Shown: piece by piece, positions 16,932 through 25,862 of the stretch
Position numbering within the stretch: the stretch's first letter is position 1
Layout of the letters: the number at the start of each line of letters is the position of its first letter
Assembly (NCBI GenBank): GCA_944393005.1
Contig: CALXYO010000014.1
Coordinates: 1-51,031 of the forward strand
From: an uncultured Spirochaetales bacterium
GTDB taxonomy: Bacteria > Spirochaetota > Spirochaetia > Sphaerochaetales > Sphaerochaetaceae
Length of the DNA stretch: 51,031 bases
Direction: 5' to 3'
Made by a program: the position numbers and the translations under genes
The notes under the pieces: model-generated
Told to the model about the DNA's origin: nothing
Database searches by the model: none
What the model saw: only the letters and a program-made list of their open reading frames with translations

Positions 16932-17372
16932 ATGACAACTGACAGAATGATAAGAAAACTGGTAGAGGCAACCAACAGGATTGACGGTTCATACTACCTT
17001 GCATCACGCAGGCTCGGGTGTCCCGAGAACGAAGTATGTTTTCTGTATGCGCTGAGTGACGGGGAAAAGTATTCCCAGAAGCAGATCTCGCAGGAATGGC
17101 TTGTGCCTAAAACCACAGTGAACACAGTATTCCGTTCTCTGGAGGACAGGGGCCTTGTGACAAGTGAGACAAACGGCAAGGAGAAAATGATAATCCTTAC
17201 GGAAAAAGGGAAGGAATACAGTGAAAAGCTTCTCTCTCCCATAAGGGAAGCGGAGAAGGTTGCTTTGAAGAAAACGCTTGAATCATATTCAGCTGTTTTC
17301 ATAGATGCCTGTTCTTATTTTGCGGACAGACTTGAAGAAGAACTGAAGGAAAACAAATATGAGAAACATTGA
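16932..17372 (+). CDS. MarR-family transcriptional regulator
   Basis: A 146-residue regulator with the MarR winged helix: recognition region KYSQKQISQEWLVPKTTVN (about 48-66) and wing region DRGLVTSETNGKEKMIILT. Helices at both ends form the dimer interface. Proteins of this type usually repress a neighbouring efflux gene and release DNA on binding an aromatic ligand. Here the MATE gene overlaps the 3' end by 14 bases, so the regulator and pump are made together and the regulator probably controls its own promoter. The ribosome site is weak (GTGGAAT). Confidence 0.9.
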   Translation: MTTDRMIRKLVEATNRIDGSYYLASRRLGCPENEVCFLYALSDGEKYSQKQISQEWLVPKTTVNTVFRSLEDRGLVTSETNGKEKMIILTEKGKEYSEKLLSPIREAEKVALKKTLESYSAVFIDACSYFADRLEEELKENKYEKH

Positions 17373-18705
17373 ACAGCATAATCTTTTTGTCAATACAAAG
17401 CCGGGAAGGCTTTTCCTGAAGGCGGCACTTCCCGGTGCCATAGGCATGCTTGCATCCGCAATGTACCAGACACTGGACGGTGTCTTTGTCGGCCGCTTTC
17501 TCGGCAGTACCGCATTTGCGGCCATCAATCTTGCAATGCCTTTTGTAATCATAAACTTCTCCCTTGCTGATCTCATCGGTGTGGGCTCTTCTGTTCCAAT
17601 ATCAATCGCGCTGGGAGAAGGAAGAGGAGAGGATGCGAATAAGATATTCTCCCTTGCGATTGTCCTTATCTTTCTCGCAGGTCTGGCAATAGGCGGACTG
17701 CTGTTTTTCGCGGCTCCTCTCCTGATTGCGCTGATGGGAGCTGAAGGGGAATTCGCAGATCAGGCGGTTATGTACATGAGAACGTATGCGATGCTTTCTC
17801 CGTTCACGACTATGATGTTCGCATCCGACAACTTCCTCCGCATCTGCGGAAAGATCAGGACAAGCATGAGTCTCAACATATTCATGTCGCTTTTCGGTGC
17901 CACCGTCGAATTACTTTTCCTTGCGGTTTTCGGTTTCGGAATATGGGCAGCGGCGCTTGCCAACTGTCTTGCGATGATGACGACGACACTGCTTTCAATG
18001 CTGCCGTTCCTGTCAAAGAAGCTCGCACTCCGTTTTGTAAGGCCGCAGTTCTCACTGCGCGTGATAAAGAAGATAGTAAAATGCGGTCTGCCGAGTTTTC
18101 TCAACAACATCGCAGGCCGTCTCACCTCAATCGTCATGAACATGATGCTGGTGCGTTTCGGAGGTCAGAATGCCGTTTCTGTGTATGGCGTCCTCATGTA
18201 TGCCGACGGTATAATCCAGCCGCTCATGTACGGCTCCTGCGACTCCCTTCAGCCGGCTATCGGCTATAACTGGGGAGCAGGACAGTACTCCAGAGTGAGG
18301 AAGATCGAGAAATACTGCTTCTCAGTTGCCGCAGGGCTGTGTGCCATGGCTTTCCTCATGTGCACTTTCGCACCTTCTTTCATCGTACATGCATTCATGT
18401 CAGGTGCAGCTCCATCCTATGCTGTTTTTGCGGTGCATGTTTTTGCCTTCACATATGTGACACGCTGGATCACGTTCTCCACGCAGAGCTTCATGCTTGC
18501 AATCGAGAAATCACTGTACGCCACGATACTGTCAATTTCGGCGGCACTGGTGTTCCCTCTGCTGTTTATTTTCTCACTGCAGGGACTTGGCCTTACGGGG
18601 ATATGGTTCAATTTCCCTCTCTCTTCCCTCTGCTGCGCAATTATGTCGCTGATCATCCTCATGAGGGAGAGGAAGAATATTTCACGTCCCGATCTTGCAA
18701 TCTGA
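17359..18705 (+). CDS. MATE-family multidrug/metabolite exporter
   Basis: A 448-residue inner-membrane antiporter with twelve predicted helices, the normal MATE length. The opening TKPGRLFLKAALPGAIGMLASAM and the later ALPSFLNN-like motif (CGLPSFLNNIAGR) and YNWGAGQYSRVRK are characteristic. It would export cationic drugs or metabolites using sodium or proton influx. It overlaps the marR gene by 14 bases; the substrate cannot be deduced. Confidence 0.93.
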   Translation: MRNIEQHNLFVNTKPGRLFLKAALPGAIGMLASAMYQTLDGVFVGRFLGSTAFAAINLAMPFVIINFSLADLIGVGSSVPISIALGEGRGEDANKIFSLAIVLIFLAGLAIGGLLFFAAPLLIALMGAEGEFADQAVMYMRTYAMLSPFTTMMFASDNFLRICGKIRTSMSLNIFMSLFGATVELLFLAVFGFGIWAAALANCLAMMTTTLLSMLPFLSKKLALRFVRPQFSLRVIKKIVKCGLPSFLNNIAGRLTSIVMNMMLVRFGGQNAVSVYGVLMYADGIIQPLMYGSCDSLQPAIGYNWGAGQYSRVRKIEKYCFSVAAGLCAMAFLMCTFAPSFIVHAFMSGAAPSYAVFAVHVFAFTYVTRWITFSTQSFMLAIEKSLYATILSISAALVFPLLFIFSLQGLGLTGIWFNFPLSSLCCAIMSLIILMRERKNISRPDLAI

Positions 18706-18742
18706 GATGTTTGTCAATATTTTCAGTAGTGGAGGATGAAAT

Positions 18743-19345
18743 ATGAAAGTTATTCTTGTCAACGGCTCTCCGCGTAAGAACGGATGCACTGCATGTGCTC
18801 TTGATGAAGTGAGGAAAACACTTGAGAAGGAAGGCATTGAGACTGAAATCTTCTGGATCGGAACTTCTGTTCAGAACTGCATCGGATGCAGACAGTGTGC
18901 AACTAAGGGGAAGTGTGTCTTTGATGACAACGTGAATGAATTCATTGAAAAGGCAAAGACAGCCGACGGCTTTGTTTTCGGCACCCCTGTCTATTACGGC
19001 TCTGCGGCAGGCGGCATAAAATCATTCATGGACAGAGCCTTCTACAGCGGCGGACGCTATCTCGCCGATAAACCGGCTGCGACGGTTGTGTCCTGCAGAA
19101 GAGGCGGGGCGGCACAGGCTTTCAGCCAGCTGAACATGTTCTACACGATCAACAACATGCCGGTGGTGTCCTCTCAGTACTGGAATCAGGTGCATGGCAA
19201 CACTCCTGAAGAAGTGATGAAAGATGAAGAGGGCATGCAGACGATGCGCACTCTCGCCGTCAATATGGCATGGATGCTCAGGTCTCTCTCCAAAGAGACA
19301 AAGCCTGAGAGGGAAAAGCCGGTCAAAACTAATTTCATACGCTGA
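18743..19345 (+). CDS. Flavodoxin-like NAD(P)H-dependent FMN reductase family protein
   Basis: A 200-residue flavodoxin-fold protein. The FMN phosphate loop is NGSPRKNGCT near the N-terminus and the isoalloxazine-binding segment is GTPVYYGSAAGGIKSFMDR (about 80-98). A CIGCRQCATKGKC cluster (about 48-60) resembles that of iron-sulfur flavoproteins, but the residue spacing is the short form common in this family, so a cluster is uncertain. It reduces FMN, quinones or nitro compounds. GTGGAGG is upstream of the ATG. It lies 37 bases after the MATE gene and could be co-transcribed. Confidence 0.88.
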   Translation: MKVILVNGSPRKNGCTACALDEVRKTLEKEGIETEIFWIGTSVQNCIGCRQCATKGKCVFDDNVNEFIEKAKTADGFVFGTPVYYGSAAGGIKSFMDRAFYSGGRYLADKPAATVVSCRRGGAAQAFSQLNMFYTINNMPVVSSQYWNQVHGNTPEEVMKDEEGMQTMRTLAVNMAWMLRSLSKETKPEREKPVKTNFIR

Positions 19346-19394
19346 AGTGCGGAGCATGGGACTCTTTCCGGGCCTCTGTTTATGAGAGGCATAT

Positions 19395-20300
19395 ATGACC
19401 GATCCACTCATCAGAGAAATACAAGTCAGGAATATTCTTACGAAATCGGATCTTCCGGTGTGTGACTACTCCGTGAATCCGTATGTCGGCTGCACACATG
19501 CGTGCCGCTACTGCTATGCATCATTCATGAAGCGCTTCACGGGACATACTGAACCATGGGGATCCTTTCTTGATGTGAAGTACTGGGGGAGAATTCCACA
19601 TCCTGAAAAGTATGTTGGGAAGGAACTCTTCATAGGCTCCGTCACGGATCCTTACCTTCCTCAGGAGGAGATATTCTGCCGCACCCGTGCCCTGCTTGAA
19701 GAATTGCAGACAAGCGGGGTAAGACTCAGCATTGCGACGAAAAGTGATCTTATCCTGCGTGATCTTGATATCATAAGGACTTTCAAGGATGTACGCGTAT
19801 CGTGGTCTGTGAATACCCTTGATGAAGATTTCCGGAAAGACATGGACAATGCTGCCAGCATTGAGAGAAGGCTTGATGCGATGAAAGCCTTCCACGATGC
19901 CGGAGTGCGTACGACATGCTTCATTTCCCCGATCTTTCCCGGCATCACCGATGTGAAGGCGATCATTGAAAGAGTGAAGGGACAATGCAACCTGATCTGG
20001 CTTGAGAACCTCAACCTCAGAGGCAGCTTCAAGGCTGTGATCTTGGATTATATAAAGGAAAAGCATCCTGAACTGACGGGTCTGTATGAAGGAATATATG
20101 GCAAGGGTGAACTTGCTTACTGGCAGAGTCTTGATGGAGAGGTCAAGGCTTATGCGGCTGAAAGAGGACTGGATTACGTGACAAACGATGACAGCATGAA
20201 GCGACCCTTTGAAGCTCCTCCAGTAATTGTGAATTTCTTCTATCATGAGAAAATCAGGAAATCTGCAGGGAAGAAGAAAGTCACAGCACAGTCTGAATGA
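19395..20300 (+). CDS. SplB-like radical SAM protein
   Basis: A 301-residue radical SAM protein. The cluster motif is CTHACRYC (C33, C37, C40), with spacing CX3CX2C, inside the stretch NPYVGCTHACRYCYASFMKR that marks the SPL/Rv2578c-like group. These are related to spore photoproduct lyase but occur in non-sporulating bacteria, and their substrate is mostly unknown. Length matches that group. The weak AGAGGC upstream is the only ribosome site candidate. The last gene of a rightward series (MATE, reductase, this). Confidence 0.9.
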   Translation: MTDPLIREIQVRNILTKSDLPVCDYSVNPYVGCTHACRYCYASFMKRFTGHTEPWGSFLDVKYWGRIPHPEKYVGKELFIGSVTDPYLPQEEIFCRTRALLEELQTSGVRLSIATKSDLILRDLDIIRTFKDVRVSWSVNTLDEDFRKDMDNAASIERRLDAMKAFHDAGVRTTCFISPIFPGITDVKAIIERVKGQCNLIWLENLNLRGSFKAVILDYIKEKHPELTGLYEGIYGKGELAYWQSLDGEVKAYAAERGLDYVTNDDSMKRPFEAPPVIVNFFYHEKIRKSAGKKKVTAQSE

Positions 20301-20312
20301 CTTGCATTGTAA

Positions 20313-20610
20313 TCATGAAAATATTCTCATCCAGCTGTCAGTGAGAAACTTCACGACAGCTTCCCTGTCACAGGAAAGGGCAGCATTTATGCAAGAGCCG
20401 TCGTGCGAAATATTCATGTGCCCTTTCTCTTCCCCTTCAGTAGTAACTGAAATCTTTATTTTTCCGTCATGAAGTATTCGGGATGCAGCAGGAAGGCGAT
20501 AGTGGAAGGATCATGTATGAAACAATGTTTTCCGCCGTGGAATGCGATGTAGTAATCCGTCATCTGCCTGTAGATTTCATCATTCTCGAACCCACACGGT
20601 GAAAGTTCTT
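20313..20610 (-). pseudogene. Nucleoside hydrolase (IunH family), C-terminal remnant
   Basis: Reading leftward on the minus strand, one frame gives ENDEIYRQMTDYYIAFHGG, then HCFIHDPSTIAFLLHPEYFM, a clear match to the C-terminal part of inosine-uridine nucleoside hydrolases (the conserved F-H-G and H-D-P motifs). It then shifts frame at a run of A near 20466 and continues EGEEKGHMNISHDG to a stop at 20313. The N-terminal two thirds, including the calcium-binding D-X-D-X-D-D motif, is absent; a BrnA-like reading frame occupies that side. A non-functional fragment. Confidence 0.72.
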
Positions 20611-20742
20611 CAATTCCTCTTTTGTCATTTTGGGGCAGTCGGAGAAATCTGTATTCTTGAAAGTCCGTGCCCGTTCAAGTTCTTCAGCATTCGGTTTATA
20701 TGCCTTAACGTCTTCTAATGTCATTCTTTCCATAGTACTCAT
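20560..20742 (-). CDS. BrnA-like antitoxin fragment, copy 1
   Basis: A 60-residue open frame starting MSTMERMTLEDVKAY, with AGGAGG eight bases before this ATG. The middle, FSDCPKMTKEELKNF, is like the N-terminal part of BrnA/DUF4415 antitoxins (usual form: an acidic stretch, D-F-S-D-X-P, then the DNA-binding ribbon-helix-helix). The DNA-binding C-terminal half is missing: the frame runs out of frame across the nucleoside hydrolase remnant. It resembles the neighbouring copy 2 residue by residue. A good ribosome site means it may still be translated, but it probably cannot bind DNA. Confidence 0.55.
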   Translation of the reverse strand: MSTMERMTLEDVKAYKPNAEELERARTFKNTDFSDCPKMTKEELKNFHRVGSRMMKSTGR

Positions 20743-20801
20743 TGATTTCATCCTCCTCAGCAGATCTTGCGGATATCAGCATTCATAATATGAACGACAG
20801 A

Positions 20802-20975
20802 TTACGTGTGGGCATAGTTTTTAACATGGTAGAATTCCTTCAATTCATTTTTTGTCATGAACGGACATTCCTCACTTTCAATCGGGCGGGCATTCTTAAT
20901 TGTCTTCTTTTCCTCTTCAGAAAGGGGAGGCGTTGCCTTCAGCTCTTCAAATGTAATTCTTTTCATCCTACTCAT
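20802..20975 (-). CDS. BrnA-like antitoxin fragment, copy 2
   Basis: A 57-residue open frame with MKRITFEELKATPPLSEEEK, then ECPFMTKNELKEF and a short unrelated end. It aligns with copy 1 throughout (TFEELK/TLEDVK; CPFMTKNELKEF/CPKMTKEELKNF) and with the N-terminal, toxin-binding part of BrnA. The DNA-binding half is absent. A BrnT-like start lies directly upstream in the correct toxin-then-antitoxin order, supporting the identification. The ribosome site is weak. Confidence 0.55.
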   Translation of the reverse strand: MSRMKRITFEELKATPPLSEEEKKTIKNARPIESEECPFMTKNELKEFYHVKNYAHT

Positions 20976-21023
20976 TGTATTTTTTCTTCGTTGTTTTCAT
21001 TGGAGATATTATTCTCACAATAC

Positions 21024-21050
21024 TTATTCTTCATCCCATTCAAACTGCAT
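21024..21050 (-). pseudogene. BrnT toxin N-terminal remnant
   Basis: On the minus strand a start codon gives MQFEWDEE and then a stop. This is the typical opening of BrnT toxins (M-X-F-E-W-D-E followed by a K-N-X-X-N-X-X-K-H-G stretch). In another frame the next bases read NKYCENNIS, a possible continuation after a frameshift. The rest of the toxin (about 80 residues) is gone. It lies 48 bases before the BrnA-like copy 2, the normal gene order. Confidence 0.5.
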
Positions 21051-21144
21051 CTTCTTTATACTTCCTTGCATGAGTAAGTATATCTTATTTTTGGGTATGT
21101 GGTTAAATGATCACAATTTCTTTTGCCATGAAGTTGCTTTTTAT

Positions 21145-21178
21145 GAGAAAAGCCCCGGAAGAATCTTATCACCGGGGC
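21145..21178 (-). terminator. Terminator of the RND efflux operon
   Basis: GGCCCCGG-type stem: GCCCCGG / CCGGGGC with a 13-base loop, followed on the minus strand by TTTTC. It starts nine bases after the TolC-like stop. Confidence 0.85.
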
Positions 21179-21186
21179 CATTAGGA

Positions 21187-22632
21187 TCAGTCGGAAACAG
21201 TGTCAGGAACGTATCCTGTCAGGTATTCGACCGTGTAGACTGCAGATGCGAGGCTTATTCTGTTTGTAAGCTCCTCAATGCGTGCCTGATTGAGCTCGAT
21301 TCTTTTGTTCAGCACATCGCTTCTGCTTGAGGCGCCGAGTTCAAGTTTCTTTTCCTCAAGCTCAAGTTCTGATGTGAGAAGTTCTATATTTGCCTCCTGG
21401 TAGTCAATACTGGCAAGAGCAAGGTCAATTGTATTGAGGTTCTCAGTAAGCGTGGTCTTTATTGTGTTGACCGCTTCACTTCTGCTGATCTGTGCGCTCA
21501 CAGCTGCACTTTCCGCCCTGTCCTGATCATTCAGCTTCTTGCCGCCGTCCCACAGTGTACCCTGAAGTCCTACTGCCACTGTGACACCCCAGCTGCTGTT
21601 GTCGGCCCATTTACTTGTCATGGGGGCGGTGTAGTTCGCACTTACGCTCAGCGCTATATCAGGATACCAGTACATTGATCTGTCTGCAGCCTTAGATGCG
21701 GCCTGGGCCGCATTTATCATATGATCCAGCATCTGCATGGATGCCTGGCTGCCGCTTGTGGCCATGGCCAGGAGCATTGTCCGGTCAATCTCTGCCATTT
21801 CCCTGAAATAATCCTCATCCGGTGTGAAATCAATCATGTCTGCTGTTATGTCGTTTATACCGGTGAGAGTCTCAATGCTTGTGAGGATGCTCCCAATCTG
21901 AGTCTGTATCTGAGTGCGGCTGACGTCAATCTGGCTGGCGGTGACACGGGCTTTTGCCGCATCGACGGCAAGCAGGGCTCCCGCATCGCTGCTGTCCTGC
22001 GCAAGTGTGACCAGTTCCCGGGAGTCTGCCTGAAGCTCGGAGAGAACGCTGTCGATTTCCTTCAGGTAATACAGTGATGCAAGACAGGCTTTGAGTTCAG
22101 CTGTGAGACGTTTTTCGGTATCTCCTATCTGAAGTGCGCGGGCACTTTCAATCTCCTCATACATCTCGACGCCGCTTCCCACCTTTCCCCATGTCCAGAC
22201 AGGCTGGACGAGGGAGATCTGCGCATTGAAGTATGGATCACTGACTGTTATGGGCAAGTCAATCTCATTTGGCAGTTGGCTTGCAATATCATCAAGACCA
22301 ATTGGTATGTTCATCCCACCAAAAGGAATGTTGATTGTTTTCCCTCTCATGTCATTCTTTATTGAATCAGTTGACATATTCATCACCTGATGATTGTACA
22401 CATAGCTTCCTGCAATGGTGTAGGTGATCTGTGGATGGTAGTTCGCCTTCGCATCCTTGACATCCAGACTTGAGGTCCTGTAGTCCTCAATGCTCTGGAG
22501 CAGGGTGGTGTTGTTATCTTCAAGCGATGCGACAAGATCGTCGAATGTAAGAGTATCCCCTGCGGCAGCACTGAGAGTGCATGCAGCTGCAGCAAGCAGT
22601 GTATATAAAAGGAATTTCCTGAATTTTCTCAT
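21187..22632 (-). CDS. TolC-family outer-membrane efflux protein
   Basis: A 481-residue outer-membrane channel protein, with a signal peptide (LLYTLLAAAACTLSAAAG, ending near residue 25). The duplicated OEP pattern is visible: long helices with heptad-like leucines and the SARAL/AESAAVSAQISRSEA stretches at about 130-200 and 350-420. It forms the trans-periplasmic and outer-membrane duct for the RND pump. The ATG at 22632 is preferred to a GTG at 22635 because GGAGGTGA is seven bases upstream of it; it overlaps the RND stop by one base. An outer-membrane protein of this type supports a diderm host. Confidence 0.92.
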   Translation of the reverse strand: MRKFRKFLLYTLLAAAACTLSAAAGDTLTFDDLVASLEDNNTTLLQSIEDYRTSSLDVKDAKANYHPQITYTIAGSYVYNHQVMNMSTDSIKNDMRGKTINIPFGGMNIPIGLDDIASQLPNEIDLPITVSDPYFNAQISLVQPVWTWGKVGSGVEMYEEIESARALQIGDTEKRLTAELKACLASLYYLKEIDSVLSELQADSRELVTLAQDSSDAGALLAVDAAKARVTASQIDVSRTQIQTQIGSILTSIETLTGINDITADMIDFTPDEDYFREMAEIDRTMLLAMATSGSQASMQMLDHMINAAQAASKAADRSMYWYPDIALSVSANYTAPMTSKWADNSSWGVTVAVGLQGTLWDGGKKLNDQDRAESAAVSAQISRSEAVNTIKTTLTENLNTIDLALASIDYQEANIELLTSELELEEKKLELGASSRSDVLNKRIELNQARIEELTNRISLASAVYTVEYLTGYVPDTVSD

Positions 22633-25600
22633 CACTGTTTCACCTCCAGCTTCTTCACATCCCTGCGGCTCTTTGCGTAGATCCTTCTTATCCTTCTCCT
22701 TTCAAGTGTGTAGTAGAGCACAGGAAGGACGAAGAGAGAGATGAGAGTCGTTGCGAAAAGACCGCCGGCGATGGCCTGTCCAAGGGATGCATATATCTCA
22801 CTGCCTTCTCCTGTTGCCACGGCCATGGGAACGACACCCATCATCGTGGTGAGGGTGGTCATGAGGATGGACTTGAGTCTGTTCTGTGCCGACTCGACTA
22901 TTGAGGATGAGAGAATTTCCCTTTCCTCATCATAGCTGAGCCTGCCTTCAATGACGGTATCCTCATCCGCCTTTATGTTCTCCTTTTCCTCAATTGCGAC
23001 CGTTCTTTTTCTCTTTATGATCATGTTTATGTAGTCATAGAGGATGATGCCGTTGTTCACAGCGGTTCCTCCGAGGGTTATGACACCGAGCATTGAGAGG
23101 ATGTTCAGAGTTGAGTTGAAGGCAAGGAGTCCCAGCGCGACACCGATGAAACAGAAGGGTATCGTGAGCATTACCAGAAGAGGCTGGCTGAAGCGTTCAA
23201 ACTGGAACACCATGACCATGAAGACAAGGAAGAAACCTATGAGCATTGCAAGGATCAGAGGACCCATCGTGTCCTGTATGAGTTCTCCGACTCCTCCTGT
23301 CTGTGTGCTCACTCCGCTGCTGAGAGGATATTCTTCAAGATATTCATCAAGGCGCTTCTGTATAGATGATGAGCTTTCGCCTGTGATGGCGGCCGAAAGA
23401 CTTATCGTGTTTGCCCTGTCGGTGTGGTTGATCTGGCTTATGGTGTTCTCCACTGCAAGATCCGCAACCGAGGCATAATTCACTTTTATGCCGCTCTGGC
23501 TTATGATCTCGAGATTCTCAAGCGTATCCATTGTCACGGGTTCCCCTGCGACGCTGCTTTCTAGGCGTATGTCATAACGCTCTCCGTCTGGAGCAGTATA
23601 GATGCCGCAGTCCATTCCGTTGAAGAGAATAGCCGTCGTGGTCCCGGCTTCATATCCCGTGATCCCCAGCGAGGAGAGCAGCTCGTTGCTGGCATCAATC
23701 ACGGTTGAATAGGCGTCATAGGAAGAATCCATTGTCACGGAGAGAACTTCCGGATCGCTTTCAAGATGCTGCTTTATTCTTACGGCATCACTGTAGAGTG
23801 TATCCATGTCTTCACCTACAAGTGTGATTCCGTATCCGCCTCCGCCGGTCACGTAGCTTACAAGGTTGTCAAAACCGCCGTTGAGAACCTCAACCTGGCA
23901 GTCAACCATCGTGCTGTCGAGCGCAAGCTTAACTTCATTCATCAGGGTGTGTATATCCCTGTCCCTGTCGCGCTCTGCCACAGGAGGAAGAATCACTCTG
24001 ATGTTGCCGCTGTAAGTGTTGGAGCTGAAGCTCAGACCGCTGGTGGAACCTACAGTAGTGACTATGGTCTGCACTTCCGGTATGACAGTGCGCACTGTCT
24101 GCTCTGCCTTGTCTATTTCAGCCTCTGTCTTATCCTGTGTGTAGCCTGATGGAAAGTACAGGTTTATATAGAACTCGCTGTTGTCAGTGGACGGAATGAA
24201 GGCAACTCCGAGCTGCACGACCGCCCATACAGTGACAATGAGGATCACGAGAGACATCAGGATCACGAACTTTCTGTTTTTCAGTGTCCAGCTGACTGCT
24301 TTTCCGTAAAGATTCGTAAGCCGGTCGACAGTGCGTGTGATCACATTGTCCTTCATGTCTTTGCGGTCTTCCTTCAGGAACTTCTTGAGAAGATAGGGGA
24401 TGATGACAATGGCCACGATACATGAAGCAGAGAGTGCATACATGAAGGTGAGGGCCACATCATGCATGATCTGGCCGCCAAGTCCGCCGACGAATAAGAT
24501 CGGGACGAAGACGATGACAGTGGTTATCGTGGAACCGAGGATCGAGACGCCGACCTCATCCGCACTTTTGAATATGCTTTCACTGACAGTGTAGAGGAAG
24601 CGTCCGTTCTTTTTTGTCTGCCAGTGCTTGTACACCTGTTCAAGCATGACGATCGATCCGTCGACTATGGCGCCAAGTGCGACAACCATGCCGGATATGC
24701 TCATGAGGCTTATGCTGATACCGCTTACCGACATTGCAATGAAAGTGAAGAATACTGACAGCGGCATTGAGATTGCGATCGTGAGGGTTGCCTGCATGTT
24801 GCCGAGGATGAAGAATATTACAAGGATGGCGACTATTACACCCATGATGCCGGAATTGATGACGGCTTCAAGGGATGCGCTGATCGTTCTCGCATCATCT
24901 GCGATGATGTTGAAATGAACTGCCCCGTTCATTTCCGCTTCCTGTTCTTCCAGAATGTCCTTTATCCATCCTGATATGGCCATGGTGTTGCCGTCGGAGC
25001 GTTTTGTGACATCAACAAGAACAATGTTCTTTCCGTCATTCTTTATTATGGTCTCAGGTTCAGTTGCCCTGATCTCAACCTCTGCGACATCAGAGAGCCT
25101 TATGATGTTTCCATCCGCGTCAGCTCCCACTGCAAGGTTCCTCATGTCATCAAGGCTCTCAAACTGTGCATCAAATCTGAGCGAAGAGCTTTTACCCTCG
25201 TAGGTCGTCATGTCAAGGGGAAGGTTTGTGTTGCTGTAGCTCAGCACCTGATATACTGCCGCCGGCGATATTCCCTTGCTCTTGAGCTCATCTGTGTCGA
25301 GTGTGATCACGACTTCTCTTTCGCTTCCTCCCGATACACTCACGCCGCTTACGCCCTCAAGCTGGGTGATCATCGGTGTGAGTGTGTCGTTGATGTATTC
25401 CGTCAGGGATGCGAGATCTTCTCCTCCTTCAACCGTGAAAGTGAACATGGGAAGCATTTCGGTACCGCCGACAATGACTGCCGGTTCTCCCTGCAGGCCG
25501 TCCGGCAGTGAATCTGAAAGCTGCCTGATTCTGTTTCTCACCTCGTCAACCTGATCATACACATCAACACCGTCTGCGAACTGCACCTGAACGACACCGA

Positions 25601-25862
25601 CGCTTGAATAGGCGTTGCTTGTCATTGATGCGAAGTCGGGCAGGGTGGCAAAGTCATCTTCCAGCACATCGATGACGCCTCTTTCAACTTCCTCTGCACT
25701 GGCGCCGGGGTAGATGGCATATACGATGACAGTAGGCAGGTTCATGCCGCTTATGAATTCAGTGTTCATGCTGGAGATTGAAAGTATTGCAAAGAGCACC
25801 AGTGCAATAAGCAGCATTGTTATGTAGACGGGGTGCCTGACCGCATATCGTGTGATTCTCAC
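22632..25862 (-). CDS. RND-family efflux transporter
   Basis: A 1076-residue inner-membrane proton antiporter of the AcrB/SwrC type: an N-terminal helix, periplasmic loop, six helices, second loop, then six helices. GAIVDGSIVMLE around residue 400 matches the helix-4 proton-relay motif, with one of the two usual aspartates replaced by Gly. Helix 10 has TAVNNGIILYDYIN in place of the AcrB Lys motif, as is common in the SwrC/CzcA-like half of the family. The start is GTG in a GTGA overlap with the adaptor gene. It pairs with the adaptor and TolC-like protein to export drugs, lipids or metabolites. Confidence 0.94.
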   Translation of the reverse strand: MRITRYAVRHPVYITMLLIALVLFAILSISSMNTEFISGMNLPTVIVYAIYPGASAEEVERGVIDVLEDDFATLPDFASMTSNAYSSVGVVQVQFADGVDVYDQVDEVRNRIRQLSDSLPDGLQGEPAVIVGGTEMLPMFTFTVEGGEDLASLTEYINDTLTPMITQLEGVSGVSVSGGSEREVVITLDTDELKSKGISPAAVYQVLSYSNTNLPLDMTTYEGKSSSLRFDAQFESLDDMRNLAVGADADGNIIRLSDVAEVEIRATEPETIIKNDGKNIVLVDVTKRSDGNTMAISGWIKDILEEQEAEMNGAVHFNIIADDARTISASLEAVINSGIMGVIVAILVIFFILGNMQATLTIAISMPLSVFFTFIAMSVSGISISLMSISGMVVALGAIVDGSIVMLEQVYKHWQTKKNGRFLYTVSESIFKSADEVGVSILGSTITTVIVFVPILFVGGLGGQIMHDVALTFMYALSASCIVAIVIIPYLLKKFLKEDRKDMKDNVITRTVDRLTNLYGKAVSWTLKNRKFVILMSLVILIVTVWAVVQLGVAFIPSTDNSEFYINLYFPSGYTQDKTEAEIDKAEQTVRTVIPEVQTIVTTVGSTSGLSFSSNTYSGNIRVILPPVAERDRDRDIHTLMNEVKLALDSTMVDCQVEVLNGGFDNLVSYVTGGGGYGITLVGEDMDTLYSDAVRIKQHLESDPEVLSVTMDSSYDAYSTVIDASNELLSSLGITGYEAGTTTAILFNGMDCGIYTAPDGERYDIRLESSVAGEPVTMDTLENLEIISQSGIKVNYASVADLAVENTISQINHTDRANTISLSAAITGESSSSIQKRLDEYLEEYPLSSGVSTQTGGVGELIQDTMGPLILAMLIGFFLVFMVMVFQFERFSQPLLVMLTIPFCFIGVALGLLAFNSTLNILSMLGVITLGGTAVNNGIILYDYINMIIKRKRTVAIEEKENIKADEDTVIEGRLSYDEEREILSSSIVESAQNRLKSILMTTLTTMMGVVPMAVATGEGSEIYASLGQAIAGGLFATTLISLFVLPVLYYTLERRRIRRIYAKSRRDVKKLEVKQ

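Noticed and set aside
22632..25862. Loss of the AcrB helix-10 lysine in the RND pump as evidence of a non-functional pump.
   Set aside because: The TAVNNGI-type motif is normal in SwrC-like RND transporters.
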